From Dehalococcoidia bacterium (GTDB taxonomy: Bacteria > Chloroflexota > Dehalococcoidia > CAUJGQ01): 64,000 nt of DNA. Positions 1 to 7,376 of this stretch are shown here, piece after piece. The stretch lies in assembly GCA_035310145.1 (NCBI GenBank), contig DATGEL010000015.1, forward strand, positions 1 through 64,000, given 5' to 3'. The notes beneath the pieces were generated by a model. It had not been told where the DNA came from. It saw nothing but the letters and a program-made list of their open reading frames with translations, and searched no databases. Within the stretch, counting starts at the first letter, position 1; the number at the start of each line of letters is the position of its first letter. The translations under genes were made by a program, and so were the position numbers.

Positions 1-30
1 GGGTGTGACAAGTTGTAATGGGTCAAGTGA

Positions 31-1395
31 TTAGGCGGCCTGGGCGAGTTGCGTGGCGTGCTGGGCGCGGAGTGCAACCATGACCTGGCCGCCAGCATCC
101 GACCAGCGTGCCCCGGCCCGCTTGAGCCGCTGTTGGATGACATGCCGGGCACTGCTCTCCACCGCCCCCGAGCCGATCGGCAAGCCTGCTGCACGAAACG
201 CCGGGTACTGCATCCGCGCGGCATTCCCGCTGAAGTAGCCCCGCTCCGTGCGCAGCTTGGCCGCCGCCCCGGCGTCGAGCCCGGTGGGCGTGGCCAGGTG
301 CGGCAGAATGGCGGCCACCCCCTGGCTCCGCAGTTCCTCCCGCCGTGCGGTCGCCCACGCCGTCGCCGCGGCACTGCCCACGCCCGCCAGCAGCCCCGCC
401 ACGGTCGTCAGGTGTTCGCAGGCGTGGTAGAAGTCCACGATCTCCGTACGGTCGCCGAACTGCGCCGCGGCCTGCTCCCAGATCCAGGCCGCGCCATCGC
501 CGATCACGACGGCGTGCCGCAAGCGTGCCAGACGGTTCCCCCGCCCGTACCAGCCCACCACGTCCACGGCCCCACGCCGCGCCGCCTCCGCGCCCCACTG
601 CGCCCCGAAGACGGCCGGCTGCCCCCGCAGCGCCACATAGCTCGGCGCCTGCAGGTGCGGCGCCGGTCCCTGCTGTGCGGCCACGGTGTCCCACCCACCC
701 ACGACCCCGACCTTGACCTCATGCCAGCCGTCCTGAAAGCGCACCATCACCCCGTCCGCTTCCGCCACGAGTTGATCCGGCGCGGGCGCGTGGGGTGCTG
801 GGGCCGTCGCCGTCTGCGCGACGTGCGCGGCCTGCTGCGCCTGCTGCGCCAGCGCGACGGCCCCGGCGGCTTCGGTCACGCTGCGCACCGTCTCCGCGCT
901 GACGACGAGGCCGGTGGTCTGGGTCAGCAGGCGCGCGGCCGCACGAAAGCTCGTCTCGCCACCGAGGGCGACGAGGAGCTGGCGCAGCCCCGCACTCAGG
1001 CGTTGCGGTCCGGCAAGCCCCAACGCGGTATCGGTGGGGCTGAAGCCGTGGCCGCAGGGCCCGCACTGCGCCCAGGGCCGCGCGAACTGCAGCGGCCCGG
1101 CACGGGTCTGCAGCGTGCGCGGGCGCCAGTCATGCACCGCCGCCGGCTGGTGACACTGCGGGCAGCGTGGCGGCGGGGCCACACTGGTGTCCTGGAGGCG
1201 GCGATGACTGCCTGCCAGCGTCGCCGCGAGCAAGGCAGGCGCCGCCGTGCGCAGGGCGCCCAGCACGGCGTTCTCCAACGCGTCCAGGCTGCACTCGGGG
1301 TGCTCACCGGCAAAGCGGCTGAGCTCGCTGGCCAGGGCACTTGCGGCACGGGCGAGGGCAGGCAGTACGATCACGACGGGAAGGCGGGAAGTCAT
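31..1395 (-). CDS. ISKra4-family transposase
   Basis: 454-residue DDE transposase that would catalyse movement of the surrounding element. The N-terminal third has two Cys pairs (CPQC, CGPC) that look like a zinc finger. Candidate catalytic residues are Asp in EADGVMVRF, Asp in VVIGDGAAWIWE, and Glu in the GLPIGSGAVESSARH block near the C-terminus. The VDFYHACEHL segment is typical of ISKra4 relatives. The frame is intact and near the usual family length, so the element may be active. The start is the ATG at 1395. Its leader carries a 12-bp perfect hairpin that could damp translation driven by outside promoters, which is inference. Confidence 0.88.
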   Translation of the reverse strand: MTSRLPVVIVLPALARAASALASELSRFAGEHPECSLDALENAVLGALRTAAPALLAATLAGSHRRLQDTSVAPPPRCPQCHQPAAVHDWRPRTLQTRAGPLQFARPWAQCGPCGHGFSPTDTALGLAGPQRLSAGLRQLLVALGGETSFRAAARLLTQTTGLVVSAETVRSVTEAAGAVALAQQAQQAAHVAQTATAPAPHAPAPDQLVAEADGVMVRFQDGWHEVKVGVVGGWDTVAAQQGPAPHLQAPSYVALRGQPAVFGAQWGAEAARRGAVDVVGWYGRGNRLARLRHAVVIGDGAAWIWEQAAAQFGDRTEIVDFYHACEHLTTVAGLLAGVGSAAATAWATARREELRSQGVAAILPHLATPTGLDAGAAAKLRTERGYFSGNAARMQYPAFRAAGLPIGSGAVESSARHVIQQRLKRAGARWSDAGGQVMVALRAQHATQLAQAA

Positions 1396-1409
1396 CGGCC
1401 CCTTCCTGC

Positions 1410-1440
1410 GCGACCGACCGTCCTCACTACGGTCGGTCGC
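1410..1440 (-). promoter_or_regulatory. Perfect hairpin in the transposase leader
   Basis: GCGACCGACCGT pairs perfectly with ACGGTCGGTCGC around a 7-nt loop, 15 bp upstream of the transposase ATG. A stable leader hairpin that shields a transposase from readthrough transcription is a known control device in other IS elements. The role here is inferred. Confidence 0.4.
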
Positions 1441-1487
1441 TCTGTTTTCCTCGTTACCCTACTGCATCGCCACGCCTCGCCTCCGTC

Positions 1488-1916
1488 TCATCCCTGCACC
1501 GTGCTTCCACAACTTCTGGGCACACCCTCGAAGTATGCATCGTTGACACGGCCTAACTCCCCCTGTCCACGGGCGATGACCGAGGTGGGGTCCACTTGCT
1601 CCAGATCCACAGTAATTGGCCGGTAGGGGACAATTCCTGTACTCAGACCGGACGCAATTTCCTCCCTGGTTGTGCAGGGTTTCGGTGCCTGGCAGATATT
1701 CAGCCCGTCATAATAGGGACTTTCGGTGAACAGCGCGGCAGCGCCGTCCGCGTCGCCGCGATTGATCGCGTCGAAGAACGCCTGCACCACCGCGACCGGA
1801 TCGGACGCCAGCGCGGGTGTGGGGCTGGGCGCCGGCTGCTGCGCGTCCGCGCCGTACGCCCAACAAGCGAGCACGGCTGCGGCGCAAACGAGCCCAACGC
1901 CGAGAGTTCGCCGCAC
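1488..1916 (-). pseudogene. Secreted NTF2/SnoaL-like protein truncated by the IS
   Basis: Reads from a GTG at 1916: a short positive N-terminus, a hydrophobic stretch ending VLAC (possible lipobox, although Leu at -2 is unusual) or a signal peptidase I site after GADA, then a Pro-rich linker. A SnoaL/NTF2-like fold follows (VVQAFFDAINRGDADGAAAL). The last 13 residues are encoded by the inverted repeat of the IS, so the native C-terminus is lost. The fold is shared by enzymes and binding proteins, so the function is unknown. The start was chosen because the signal peptide begins there and AGGAAG lies a little over 10 bases upstream. Confidence 0.6.
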
Positions 1917-2017
1917 GGCTGCATCTCGCTTCCTACTGATCCGACACGGATACCAGAAGCCGTACGGTACACCACCTGTATGAACGAACGCGCAGCGCCA
2001 ATTCGCACACACAAAAG

Positions 2018-2057
2018 CCCCCTCTCCAGTCGCTGGAGAGGGGGTTGGGGGTGAGGC
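2018..2057. repeat. CTCTCCC palindromic repeat, copy 1
   Basis: Stem CCCCCTCTCCAG / CTGGAGAGGGGG with a 3-nt loop, followed by the G-rich tail GGTGAGG. It is the first of about thirteen intergenic copies in the window. It sits between the 3' end of xerD and the start of the truncated secreted gene. Confidence 0.7.
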
Positions 2058-2066
2058 CACGCCGGC

Positions 2067-2978
2067 TCACACCGCCCGCGGATGCGCCCGGTCGTAGACC
2101 TCGCGCACATGGTCGTTGGCAAGCTGGGTGTAGACCTGGGTGGTCGAAATGTTGGCGTGGCCCAGCAGTTCTTGAACGTGGCGCAGCGGCGCGCCGCCGC
2201 GCAGCATATGCGTGGCGAAGCTGTGGCGCAGCGTGTGCGGCGTCACCGTGCCGCGCAGGTGGGCCGACTCGGCGTAGCCCTTGAGGATCAGCCAGAAGCC
2301 CTGGCGCGTCAGCCGCTCGCCGCGGCGGTTGACGAACAGCGCCTTCTCGCCCGGCGTGCGCACCATCTTGCGCCGCGCCTCGCGCAGGTACATGAGCAGC
2401 GACTCGGCGGCGTGTGTGTGGATCGGCACCGTGCGTTCTTTGGCGCCCTTGCCCAGGCAGCGCACGTAGGCCGTGCCGTCGTTGAGGATGATGTCGGTCA
2501 GGTTCAGCGAGACCAGCTCGGTGACGCGCATGCCGGTGGCGTAGAGCAGCTCCAGCATCGCCTTGTCGCGCTTCGCCTCCGGCGTGCCGCGGCGCAGCGG
2601 TTGCTCCAAAAGCTCGTCCACCTCTTCCGGCGAGATCGGCTTGGGCAGCGACTTGCCCACGCGCGGCGAGGCCAGGTTTTCCGTCGGGTCGCCGGGCGTG
2701 ATCCCCTCGGCGTGCATGAAGCCGAAGAACGACTTGATCGCCGCCACCTTGCGCGCGACGGTGGCGTCGGCGTAGTCGCGCTGTTGCAGGCTGCGCAGGT
2801 ACTCCTGGATGCGCGGGCGGTCGATCTGCGACCAGCTCGGGCGGCTGCCGTTGGTGCGGCCGGCGGCGCAGAAGGTCGCGAACTGCTGGATGTCGTTGCG
2901 GTAGGCGGCGACGGTGTTTTGCGAGGCGCCCTTCTCGACGGTGAGGAACTGCAGAAAGTGGGTGATGGCGTCTTCCAC
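2067..2978 (-). CDS. xerD: Tyrosine recombinase XerD-like
   Basis: 303-residue site-specific recombinase, probably resolving chromosome dimers at dif with a partner Xer protein. The N-terminal SAM-like DNA-binding domain covers about residues 1-90 (FLTVEKGASQNTVAAYRNDI). The catalytic domain follows with Arg in ATGMRVTELVSL, Lys in CLGKGAKERTVP, HTLRHSFATHML (HxxR), LGHANISTTQVYT (His) and the nucleophile Tyr at the end of that block. The GTG at 2978 was chosen because AGGAGG lies 6 nt upstream. A longer TTG start at 3023 has no such site. All catalytic residues are present. XerC versus XerD is not settled. Confidence 0.85.
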   Translation of the reverse strand: MEDAITHFLQFLTVEKGASQNTVAAYRNDIQQFATFCAAGRTNGSRPSWSQIDRPRIQEYLRSLQQRDYADATVARKVAAIKSFFGFMHAEGITPGDPTENLASPRVGKSLPKPISPEEVDELLEQPLRRGTPEAKRDKAMLELLYATGMRVTELVSLNLTDIILNDGTAYVRCLGKGAKERTVPIHTHAAESLLMYLREARRKMVRTPGEKALFVNRRGERLTRQGFWLILKGYAESAHLRGTVTPHTLRHSFATHMLRGGAPLRHVQELLGHANISTTQVYTQLANDHVREVYDRAHPRAV

Positions 2979-3117
2979 GGCGATCCTCCTCGCGGCCTCG
3001 GCGGCGCTGCGGGTGCTGTCCAACAGGCTACCATAGAATTACACCAAAGTAGTTATTAGATAACAGCCCCCTGTGACTCTTTTTTCGGATCCACACCCGC
3101 AAAATCAACCATAAGCG

Positions 3118-3146
3118 TTGACTTCAGAACGTGTGTTCTATATACT
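3118..3146 (+). promoter_or_regulatory. Sigma-70 promoter with LexA-type SOS operator
   Basis: TTGACT (3118-3123) and TATACT (3141-3146) are separated by exactly 17 bp. The spacer holds GAACGTGTGTTC (3127-3138), a perfect GAAC-N4-GTTC box of the kind bound by LexA in Gram-positive bacteria and reported for a green non-sulfur bacterium. LexA bound here would block RNA polymerase directly, so the downstream gene is predicted to be DNA-damage inducible. Confidence 0.8.
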
Positions 3147-3203
3147 ACGCTCATGGCGCTGGGATGAACAGCGTACGCGTGCATCGGATAGAAGGAGCAG
3201 GAG

Positions 3204-3971
3204 ATGAGCGAGCAGCAGGCGCCAGCCGCGGAGAAACAGACGGAGCACGCCGGCCACCAGGCCGCCGCGGGCTTCGACCCCGCCCGCTACCTGACCAAGC
3301 TCAGCCGCCGGCAGAAAACGCCGGACGGCCAGTGGAAGACGATCGAGCTGGACTACATGGAGGTCAAGTGGCGGCTGCTCTGGCTGCGCAGCGAGCATCC
3401 GGACGCGGAGATCGCCACCGAGCTGGCCACGCTCGACCTGGACCGCAACCTCGCCGTGTTCAAGGCGCACGTTGCCGTGCCCGGCCGCGGCAGCGCCACC
3501 GGTTGGGGCAGCGAGACAGCCGACGACTGGCGTGACTTCATCGAGAAGGCCGAGACGAAGGCGCTGGGCCGGGCGCTGGCCGCGCTCGGCTTCGGCACCC
3601 AGTTCTGCGAGGACTTCGACTTTGGTGGCGACGAGGGCAAAGTCGTGGATGCGCCGGTGGACATCCGCAGCACCCGCGGCGGCCAGGCGCAGCCACCGCG
3701 AGCGCAGGCCCAGCCGGCCCGCCGCGCCCCCGAGAGCAACGGCACGGCGCCGGTCGCGCAGGGCCAGCTCGGCGGCGGCGCCTGGACGGACCGCCCGGCC
3801 ACCGAGCCGCAGATCAAGGCGATCTACGCGATCGCCCGCGGCGCCCAGGCGATGGACGACGGCACGCTGGAGGAGTGGGTGCGCAGCCGCTACCACTGCC
3901 TGCCGGCCGAGCTCAACCGCCGCCAGGCGAGTGAGGCGATCGACGCCCTCAAGCTCGGCGCCGCCAGCTAA
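3204..3971 (+). CDS. DdrA/Rad52-like ssDNA-annealing protein, putative
   Basis: 255-residue protein. An N-terminal domain (about 25-140) ends in IEKAETKALGRALAALGFG. This resembles the AET-x-GRALA-x-xG block of DdrA, Erf and Rad52-type annealing proteins. A Pro/Ala/Gln-rich linker follows (about 150-195), then a small C-terminal domain (EPQIKAIYAIARG...RRQASEAIDALK) of a type found on phage recombination proteins. The likely role is binding and annealing single-stranded DNA during repair. The start ATG has AAGGAGCAGGAG just upstream. The SOS-type promoter supports a repair role independently of the weak similarity. A strong terminator follows. The family is inferred from short motifs only. 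Confidence 0.6.
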   Translation: MSEQQAPAAEKQTEHAGHQAAAGFDPARYLTKLSRRQKTPDGQWKTIELDYMEVKWRLLWLRSEHPDAEIATELATLDLDRNLAVFKAHVAVPGRGSATGWGSETADDWRDFIEKAETKALGRALAALGFGTQFCEDFDFGGDEGKVVDAPVDIRSTRGGQAQPPRAQAQPARRAPESNGTAPVAQGQLGGGAWTDRPATEPQIKAIYAIARGAQAMDDGTLEEWVRSRYHCLPAELNRRQASEAIDALKLGAAS

Positions 3972-3996
3972 TGTTGTAGTTGTCCCGTCGAACCGC

Positions 3997-4035
3997 ACAG
4001 CCCCCGGCCAATCGCTGGCCGGGGGCTGTTTGTTG
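3997..4035 (+). terminator. Rho-independent terminator
   Basis: ACAGCCCCCGGCCA (3997-4010) pairs perfectly with TGGCCGGGGGCTGT (4016-4029) around loop ATCGC and is followed by TTGTTGT. It ends the SOS-controlled gene just upstream. Confidence 0.88.
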
Positions 4036-4081
4036 TCTCGCACTCATCCGGAAGGTTTCGGACGGTTTGCTGAACGTGCGA

Positions 4082-4662
4082 TCACTCCTGCTCCGCGGTC
4101 AGTCCCAGCAACGCGTTCAGCGGCAGCGTCAGATCCGGGAAGGCAAGCGGCGAGAGCGTACCGCCCCGTTCCACGATCGTCACGCTGGTGTAGACCCCGT
4201 CCCGCGCGGCTCGCGGTTTACCAGCGCCCGGTCGCCATTCAGGTCAAAGATCCATGCCTCGGGAATGCCGGCCGCGGCGTACAGCGGCAGCTTCTCGAAG
4301 CGATCGATCGCCAGCGAGGAGTCCGCCTCCTCGATCACCAGCAGCACATCCTCCGGGTTGGGGTGCCCGGAGCGATAGTTATCGGCCCGAAGCCGCACGA
4401 GCGCTACGTCCGGCTCCGGCGAAGCCCTCGGCGGCAGGCGGATCGGAATCTGCGTGCGCACCTTCGCCCGGCCGCGTACTCGATCGTAGAACCAGTCGTG
4501 CAGGTCCATCACGCAAACGGAGTGGCGGGCTCCCATCGCCGTCATGCAGACGATCCTCCCATCGAGCAGCTCGATGTGCTCATCCTCGTCGAAGATGCCC
4601 GCCTCGACCATGCGCTCGTACTCTTCGAGCGTGAAGCGCCGATCTACCAAATCCGCGACCAT
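4082..4662 (-). pseudogene. Uma2-family restriction endonuclease-like protein, frameshifted
   Basis: The first 160 residues are a Uma2 (DUF820) PD-(D/E)xK-like protein: TLEEYERMVEAG, HIELLDGRIV, SPEPDVALVR (catalytic Asp), VLLVIEEADSS (Glu), YAAAGIPEAWIFDL. The frame then stops at 4180. One base away, the sequence continues with the expected family ending (DGVYTSVTIVERGG, LSPLAFPDLTLPLNALLG) to a TGA at 4082. The break lies at a CGCGGGAC run near 4190, consistent with one extra G. Either the gene is broken or the read has an error. The ATG has GGGAG upstream. Uma2 genes are common in Chloroflexota and cyanobacteria; their role is poorly known. Confidence 0.72.
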
Positions 4663-4756
4663 TGCTGTGCTCCCATGCGCGCCACGTCAGAGCCACCTCA
4701 TGTGCTGAGTATAGCCAGAGGAGTCGGTGCGCTGATCGGCAGGAACGCCGCGCAGC

Positions 4757-6610
4757 CTACAGCGCCGCCTTCACCCGCTCGGCCACGGCGCGGGTGATGC
4801 CGGGCGTGCCGCTGAGGTCGTCCACGCTGGCCTCGCGGATGCCGCGCACGGAGCCGAACTTCTTGATCAGCGCCTGCTTGCGCGTGGGGCCGATGCCGGG
4901 GATCTCGTCCAGCGCCGACTTGATGCTCGTCTTCTGCCGCACCTGGCGGTGGAAGGTGATGGCGAAGCGGTGCGCCTCGTCGCGGATGCGCTGCACGAGA
5001 TAGAGCGCCTGCGAGGTGCGTGGCAGGATCGCCGGCTCGCTCGCGTCGGAGACGAACAGCTCCTCGTTCTCCTTCGCCAGGCCCGCCGCCGGCACGTCGC
5101 CCAGGCCCAGGTCGCGCAGCACGTCCAGCGCCGCGCCCAGCTGCGGCTTGCCGCCGTCGATCAGCAGCAGGTCGGGCAGCTCCGCCCATTTGGCGTTCTC
5201 GGCCGCGGCCTCGTCATTGTCTTTGGCCTCGCGCGCGGCCACGGCCCGCTTGAAGCGGCGGCGCAGGACTTCGGCCATGCTCTCCACGTCGTTGTTGCCG
5301 TCGCCGTGCTTAATCTTGAAGCGGCGGTACTCGCTGGACCGCGGGTGGCCGTCGATGAAAACGACCATGCTCGCGACCTGGTTCGTGCCCTGCGTGTGCG
5401 AGATGTCGTAGCATTCGATGCGGCGCGGCGCTTTGGGCAGGTCCAGCTCGTCGCGCAGCTCGTCCAGCGCCGCGCCGGTCTTGCCCTTGTCCGCCAGCCA
5501 CTTCACGCGCAGCATCTCCAGCGTCTCGCGCGCGTTCTCGTTGGCGAGGTCCACGAGCTGCTTCTTCTCGCCCCGCTGCGGCGCCGCGACGCTCACCTTC
5601 TTGCCGCGCTTCTCACTCAGCCAGTCCTCGATCAACGCCCGGTCCGCCGGCTCGACCGGCAGCAGGATCTCGGCGGGAATGTAGACGGCCGACTCATAAA
5701 ACTGCTGCAGGAAGCTCTGCAGCACCGATGCGTCGCGCTCCTCGCGCGTGCCCTGCAGCTCGAAGTGGTCGCGGCCGATCACCTTCGTGCCGCGCACGAA
5801 GAAGACCTGCACGCAGGCCTCGTCGTCGGCGCGGGTGATGCCGAACACGTCCCAGTCCACGGGCTTCGTCGTCGCCATTTGCTGGCGTTCCATCACCCGC
5901 TGCACGGCCTTGATCTGGTCGCGGTACATCGCCGCGCGCTCGTAGTCGTACTCCTCGGACGCTTCCTCCATCTTGCCGGAGAGCTCGTCCACGACTTCTT
6001 GGGTGCGCCCTTCGAGGAACTTGATCACCTGCTGGATCACCGCGTCGTACTCCTCTTTGGTGCAGTACGAGGTGCAGGGCGCGATGCAGCGGTGGATGTA
6101 GTAGTCGAGGCAGGGGCGCGGGTCGACGCCGGTGATCGTCTTGGTACACGACCGCCAGGGGAAGAGCTTTTTGACCAGGTCGAGCGTGAGCCGCACGGAG
6201 CCGGCGCTGGCGTACGGCCCGAAGTAGCGCGAGCCGTCGTTCTCGACCTTGCGCGTGATGTAGACGCGCGGCCACGGATCCTGCAGGTCAACCTTGAGAT
6301 AGGGGTAGTGCTTGTCGTCCTTGAGGCGAATGTTGAAGAAGGGCTGGTGCTTCTTCACCAGCGTCGATTCGAGGATCAACGCCTCCTGCTCGCTGCGGCA
6401 GAGAATGTACTCGAAGTCGGCGATCTGCTTGACCAGCCGCCGCGTCTTCGCCTCCAGGCTGCGCGGTGAGCCGAAATAGGAGCGCACGCGGTCCTTCAGC
6501 CGCGTGGCCTTGCCGACGTAGATCACCTCGCCGGCGTCGTTCTTCATGATGTAGACGCCCGGCTTGGCCGGCAGCGCCTTGAGTTGGTCTGCGAACTTGC
6601 TGATTGGCAT
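4757..6610 (-). CDS. uvrC: UvrABC excinuclease subunit C
   Basis: 617-residue nucleotide-excision-repair nuclease that cuts both sides of a UvrB-bound lesion. The N-terminal GIY-YIG domain (about 14-93) shows PGVYIMKNDAGEVIYVGKA. A UvrB-binding UVR motif lies near 205-240 (MEEASEEYDYERAAMYRDQI). The C-terminal RNase H-like nuclease is near 380-540, including IECYDISHTQGT and LLIDGGKPQL. A helix-hairpin-helix ends the protein (IPGIGPTRKQALIKKFGS). Length is normal. The ATG at 6610 has no ribosome-binding site and lies 8 nt after a TATACT -10 box, so the mRNA is probably leaderless. A LexA-type box overlaps the -35 region. Confidence 0.95.
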   Translation of the reverse strand: MPISKFADQLKALPAKPGVYIMKNDAGEVIYVGKATRLKDRVRSYFGSPRSLEAKTRRLVKQIADFEYILCRSEQEALILESTLVKKHQPFFNIRLKDDKHYPYLKVDLQDPWPRVYITRKVENDGSRYFGPYASAGSVRLTLDLVKKLFPWRSCTKTITGVDPRPCLDYYIHRCIAPCTSYCTKEEYDAVIQQVIKFLEGRTQEVVDELSGKMEEASEEYDYERAAMYRDQIKAVQRVMERQQMATTKPVDWDVFGITRADDEACVQVFFVRGTKVIGRDHFELQGTREERDASVLQSFLQQFYESAVYIPAEILLPVEPADRALIEDWLSEKRGKKVSVAAPQRGEKKQLVDLANENARETLEMLRVKWLADKGKTGAALDELRDELDLPKAPRRIECYDISHTQGTNQVASMVVFIDGHPRSSEYRRFKIKHGDGNNDVESMAEVLRRRFKRAVAAREAKDNDEAAAENAKWAELPDLLLIDGGKPQLGAALDVLRDLGLGDVPAAGLAKENEELFVSDASEPAILPRTSQALYLVQRIRDEAHRFAITFHRQVRQKTSIKSALDEIPGIGPTRKQALIKKFGSVRGIREASVDDLSGTPGITRAVAERVKAAL

Positions 6611-6618
6611 ACATAACC

Positions 6619-6656
6619 AGTATACGCCGGCGTGCAGGAATCTTGAACGTTCGTTC
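6619..6656 (-). promoter_or_regulatory. uvrC promoter with LexA-type SOS box
   Basis: On the minus strand, GAACGAACGTTC (6645-6656) fits GAAC-N4-GTTC and its flanks match the fuller consensus CGAACRNRYGTTC. It overlaps a weak -35 (TTCAAG, 6642-6647), which lies 17 bp before TATACT (6619-6624). The expected transcription start coincides with the uvrC ATG. Confidence 0.7.
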
Positions 6657-6675
6657 GTACGGCGCCCCGCCCCGC

Positions 6676-7254
6676 TCAGGTCCGGGCCAGCGCGGCCAGT
6701 TTGCGCACGGTGTTCCAGTTGCGGCCCGTGCCGCGCGTGCCGAGCTTCGCCTCGATCAGCGTGTTCGTCAGCCGCGAGCGGCCGATCCCGTCTGGATAGC
6801 TGATGTAGGCGTGGCGACCGCCGGAGCTGACGGTCTCTCGGCCAGTAATCGCCGCACGCAGCGCCGCCACGGCCGCGTCGCCAGGTGCATGCTTCAGAAA
6901 CATGACGACGAGATGGGCGGGGTCGTGCGCGGCGAGATCGGGGAAGGGATTGTCATCGATCACACCGGTCAACTCTTCGGCGCTACGAACCATGAAATCG
7001 GTGTGCAGATCGAGCCGCCGGGCCGCTTCCAGCTCCAGTCGCCGTTCGATCTCCGCGGCCGCCGACTGCTCGCCGCGGAAGACGAGATTGCCGGTTTGCA
7101 GCAGCGAGCGCACGTCGGCGAAGCCGAGGTCCGCCAGCAGCCCGCGCAGGTCGGTCATGGCGACCGTTGCGTGGCCGCCGACGTTAATGCCGCGCAGCAG
7201 GGCGAGATAGACGGTCGTGTGCAGCCACTCCCCTTCCGTGTGCGCGGCGACCAC
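6676..7254 (-). CDS. DUF1697 family protein
   Basis: 192-residue DUF1697 protein, recognised from VYLALLRGINVGGH near the start, LRGLLADLGFADVRSLLQTGNLVF, and the closing RNWNTVRKLAAL. The family is widespread and lacks a firm biochemical role. The only in-frame initiator is GTG at 7254. A better Shine-Dalgarno-like stretch (GAAGGGGAG) lies slightly downstream without a usable in-frame start, so the N-terminal 10 residues are uncertain. It is the gene upstream of uvrC on the same strand, but the SOS promoter lies between them. Confidence 0.82.
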   Translation of the reverse strand: MVAAHTEGEWLHTTVYLALLRGINVGGHATVAMTDLRGLLADLGFADVRSLLQTGNLVFRGEQSAAAEIERRLELEAARRLDLHTDFMVRSAEELTGVIDDNPFPDLAAHDPAHLVVMFLKHAPGDAAVAALRAAITGRETVSSGGRHAYISYPDGIGRSRLTNTLIEAKLGTRGTGRNWNTVRKLAALART

Positions 7255-7376
7255 GGCGCCGCGGGCATGCCGCTGTTGTACCGTGTCGCCCGTCGCCGTC
7301 GCAAGCCCGACCGTGACCCGCGGAGGTCATGAGCGGCCGGCCGATCGCTGCCGCCGCACCAGCCCGTCGCCGCGGC

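Larger units (their letters stand above)
1..1527 (-). mobile_element. ISKra4-like insertion sequence
   Basis: A single transposase gene lies between imperfect terminal inverted repeats. The left end reads GGGTGTGACAAGTTGT (1-16). The right end, read inward on the other strand, is GGGTGTGCCCAGAAGTTGT (1509-1527). The left repeat begins at base 1, so the outer border and any target duplication lie outside the window. This would fit an assembly break at a multicopy element. The right end sits inside the 3' part of a secreted NTF2-like gene. A perfect 12-bp hairpin (1410-1421 with 1429-1440) lies in the transposase leader. Confidence 0.8.

Noticed and set aside
1700-2122. Alternative open frames over the NTF2-like gene
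   Set aside because: They lack a signal peptide and domain signature. The chosen frame has both.
4949-6469. Long open frame antisense to uvrC
   Set aside because: It has no recognisable domain and mirrors the codon pattern of uvrC, which is complete on the other strand.
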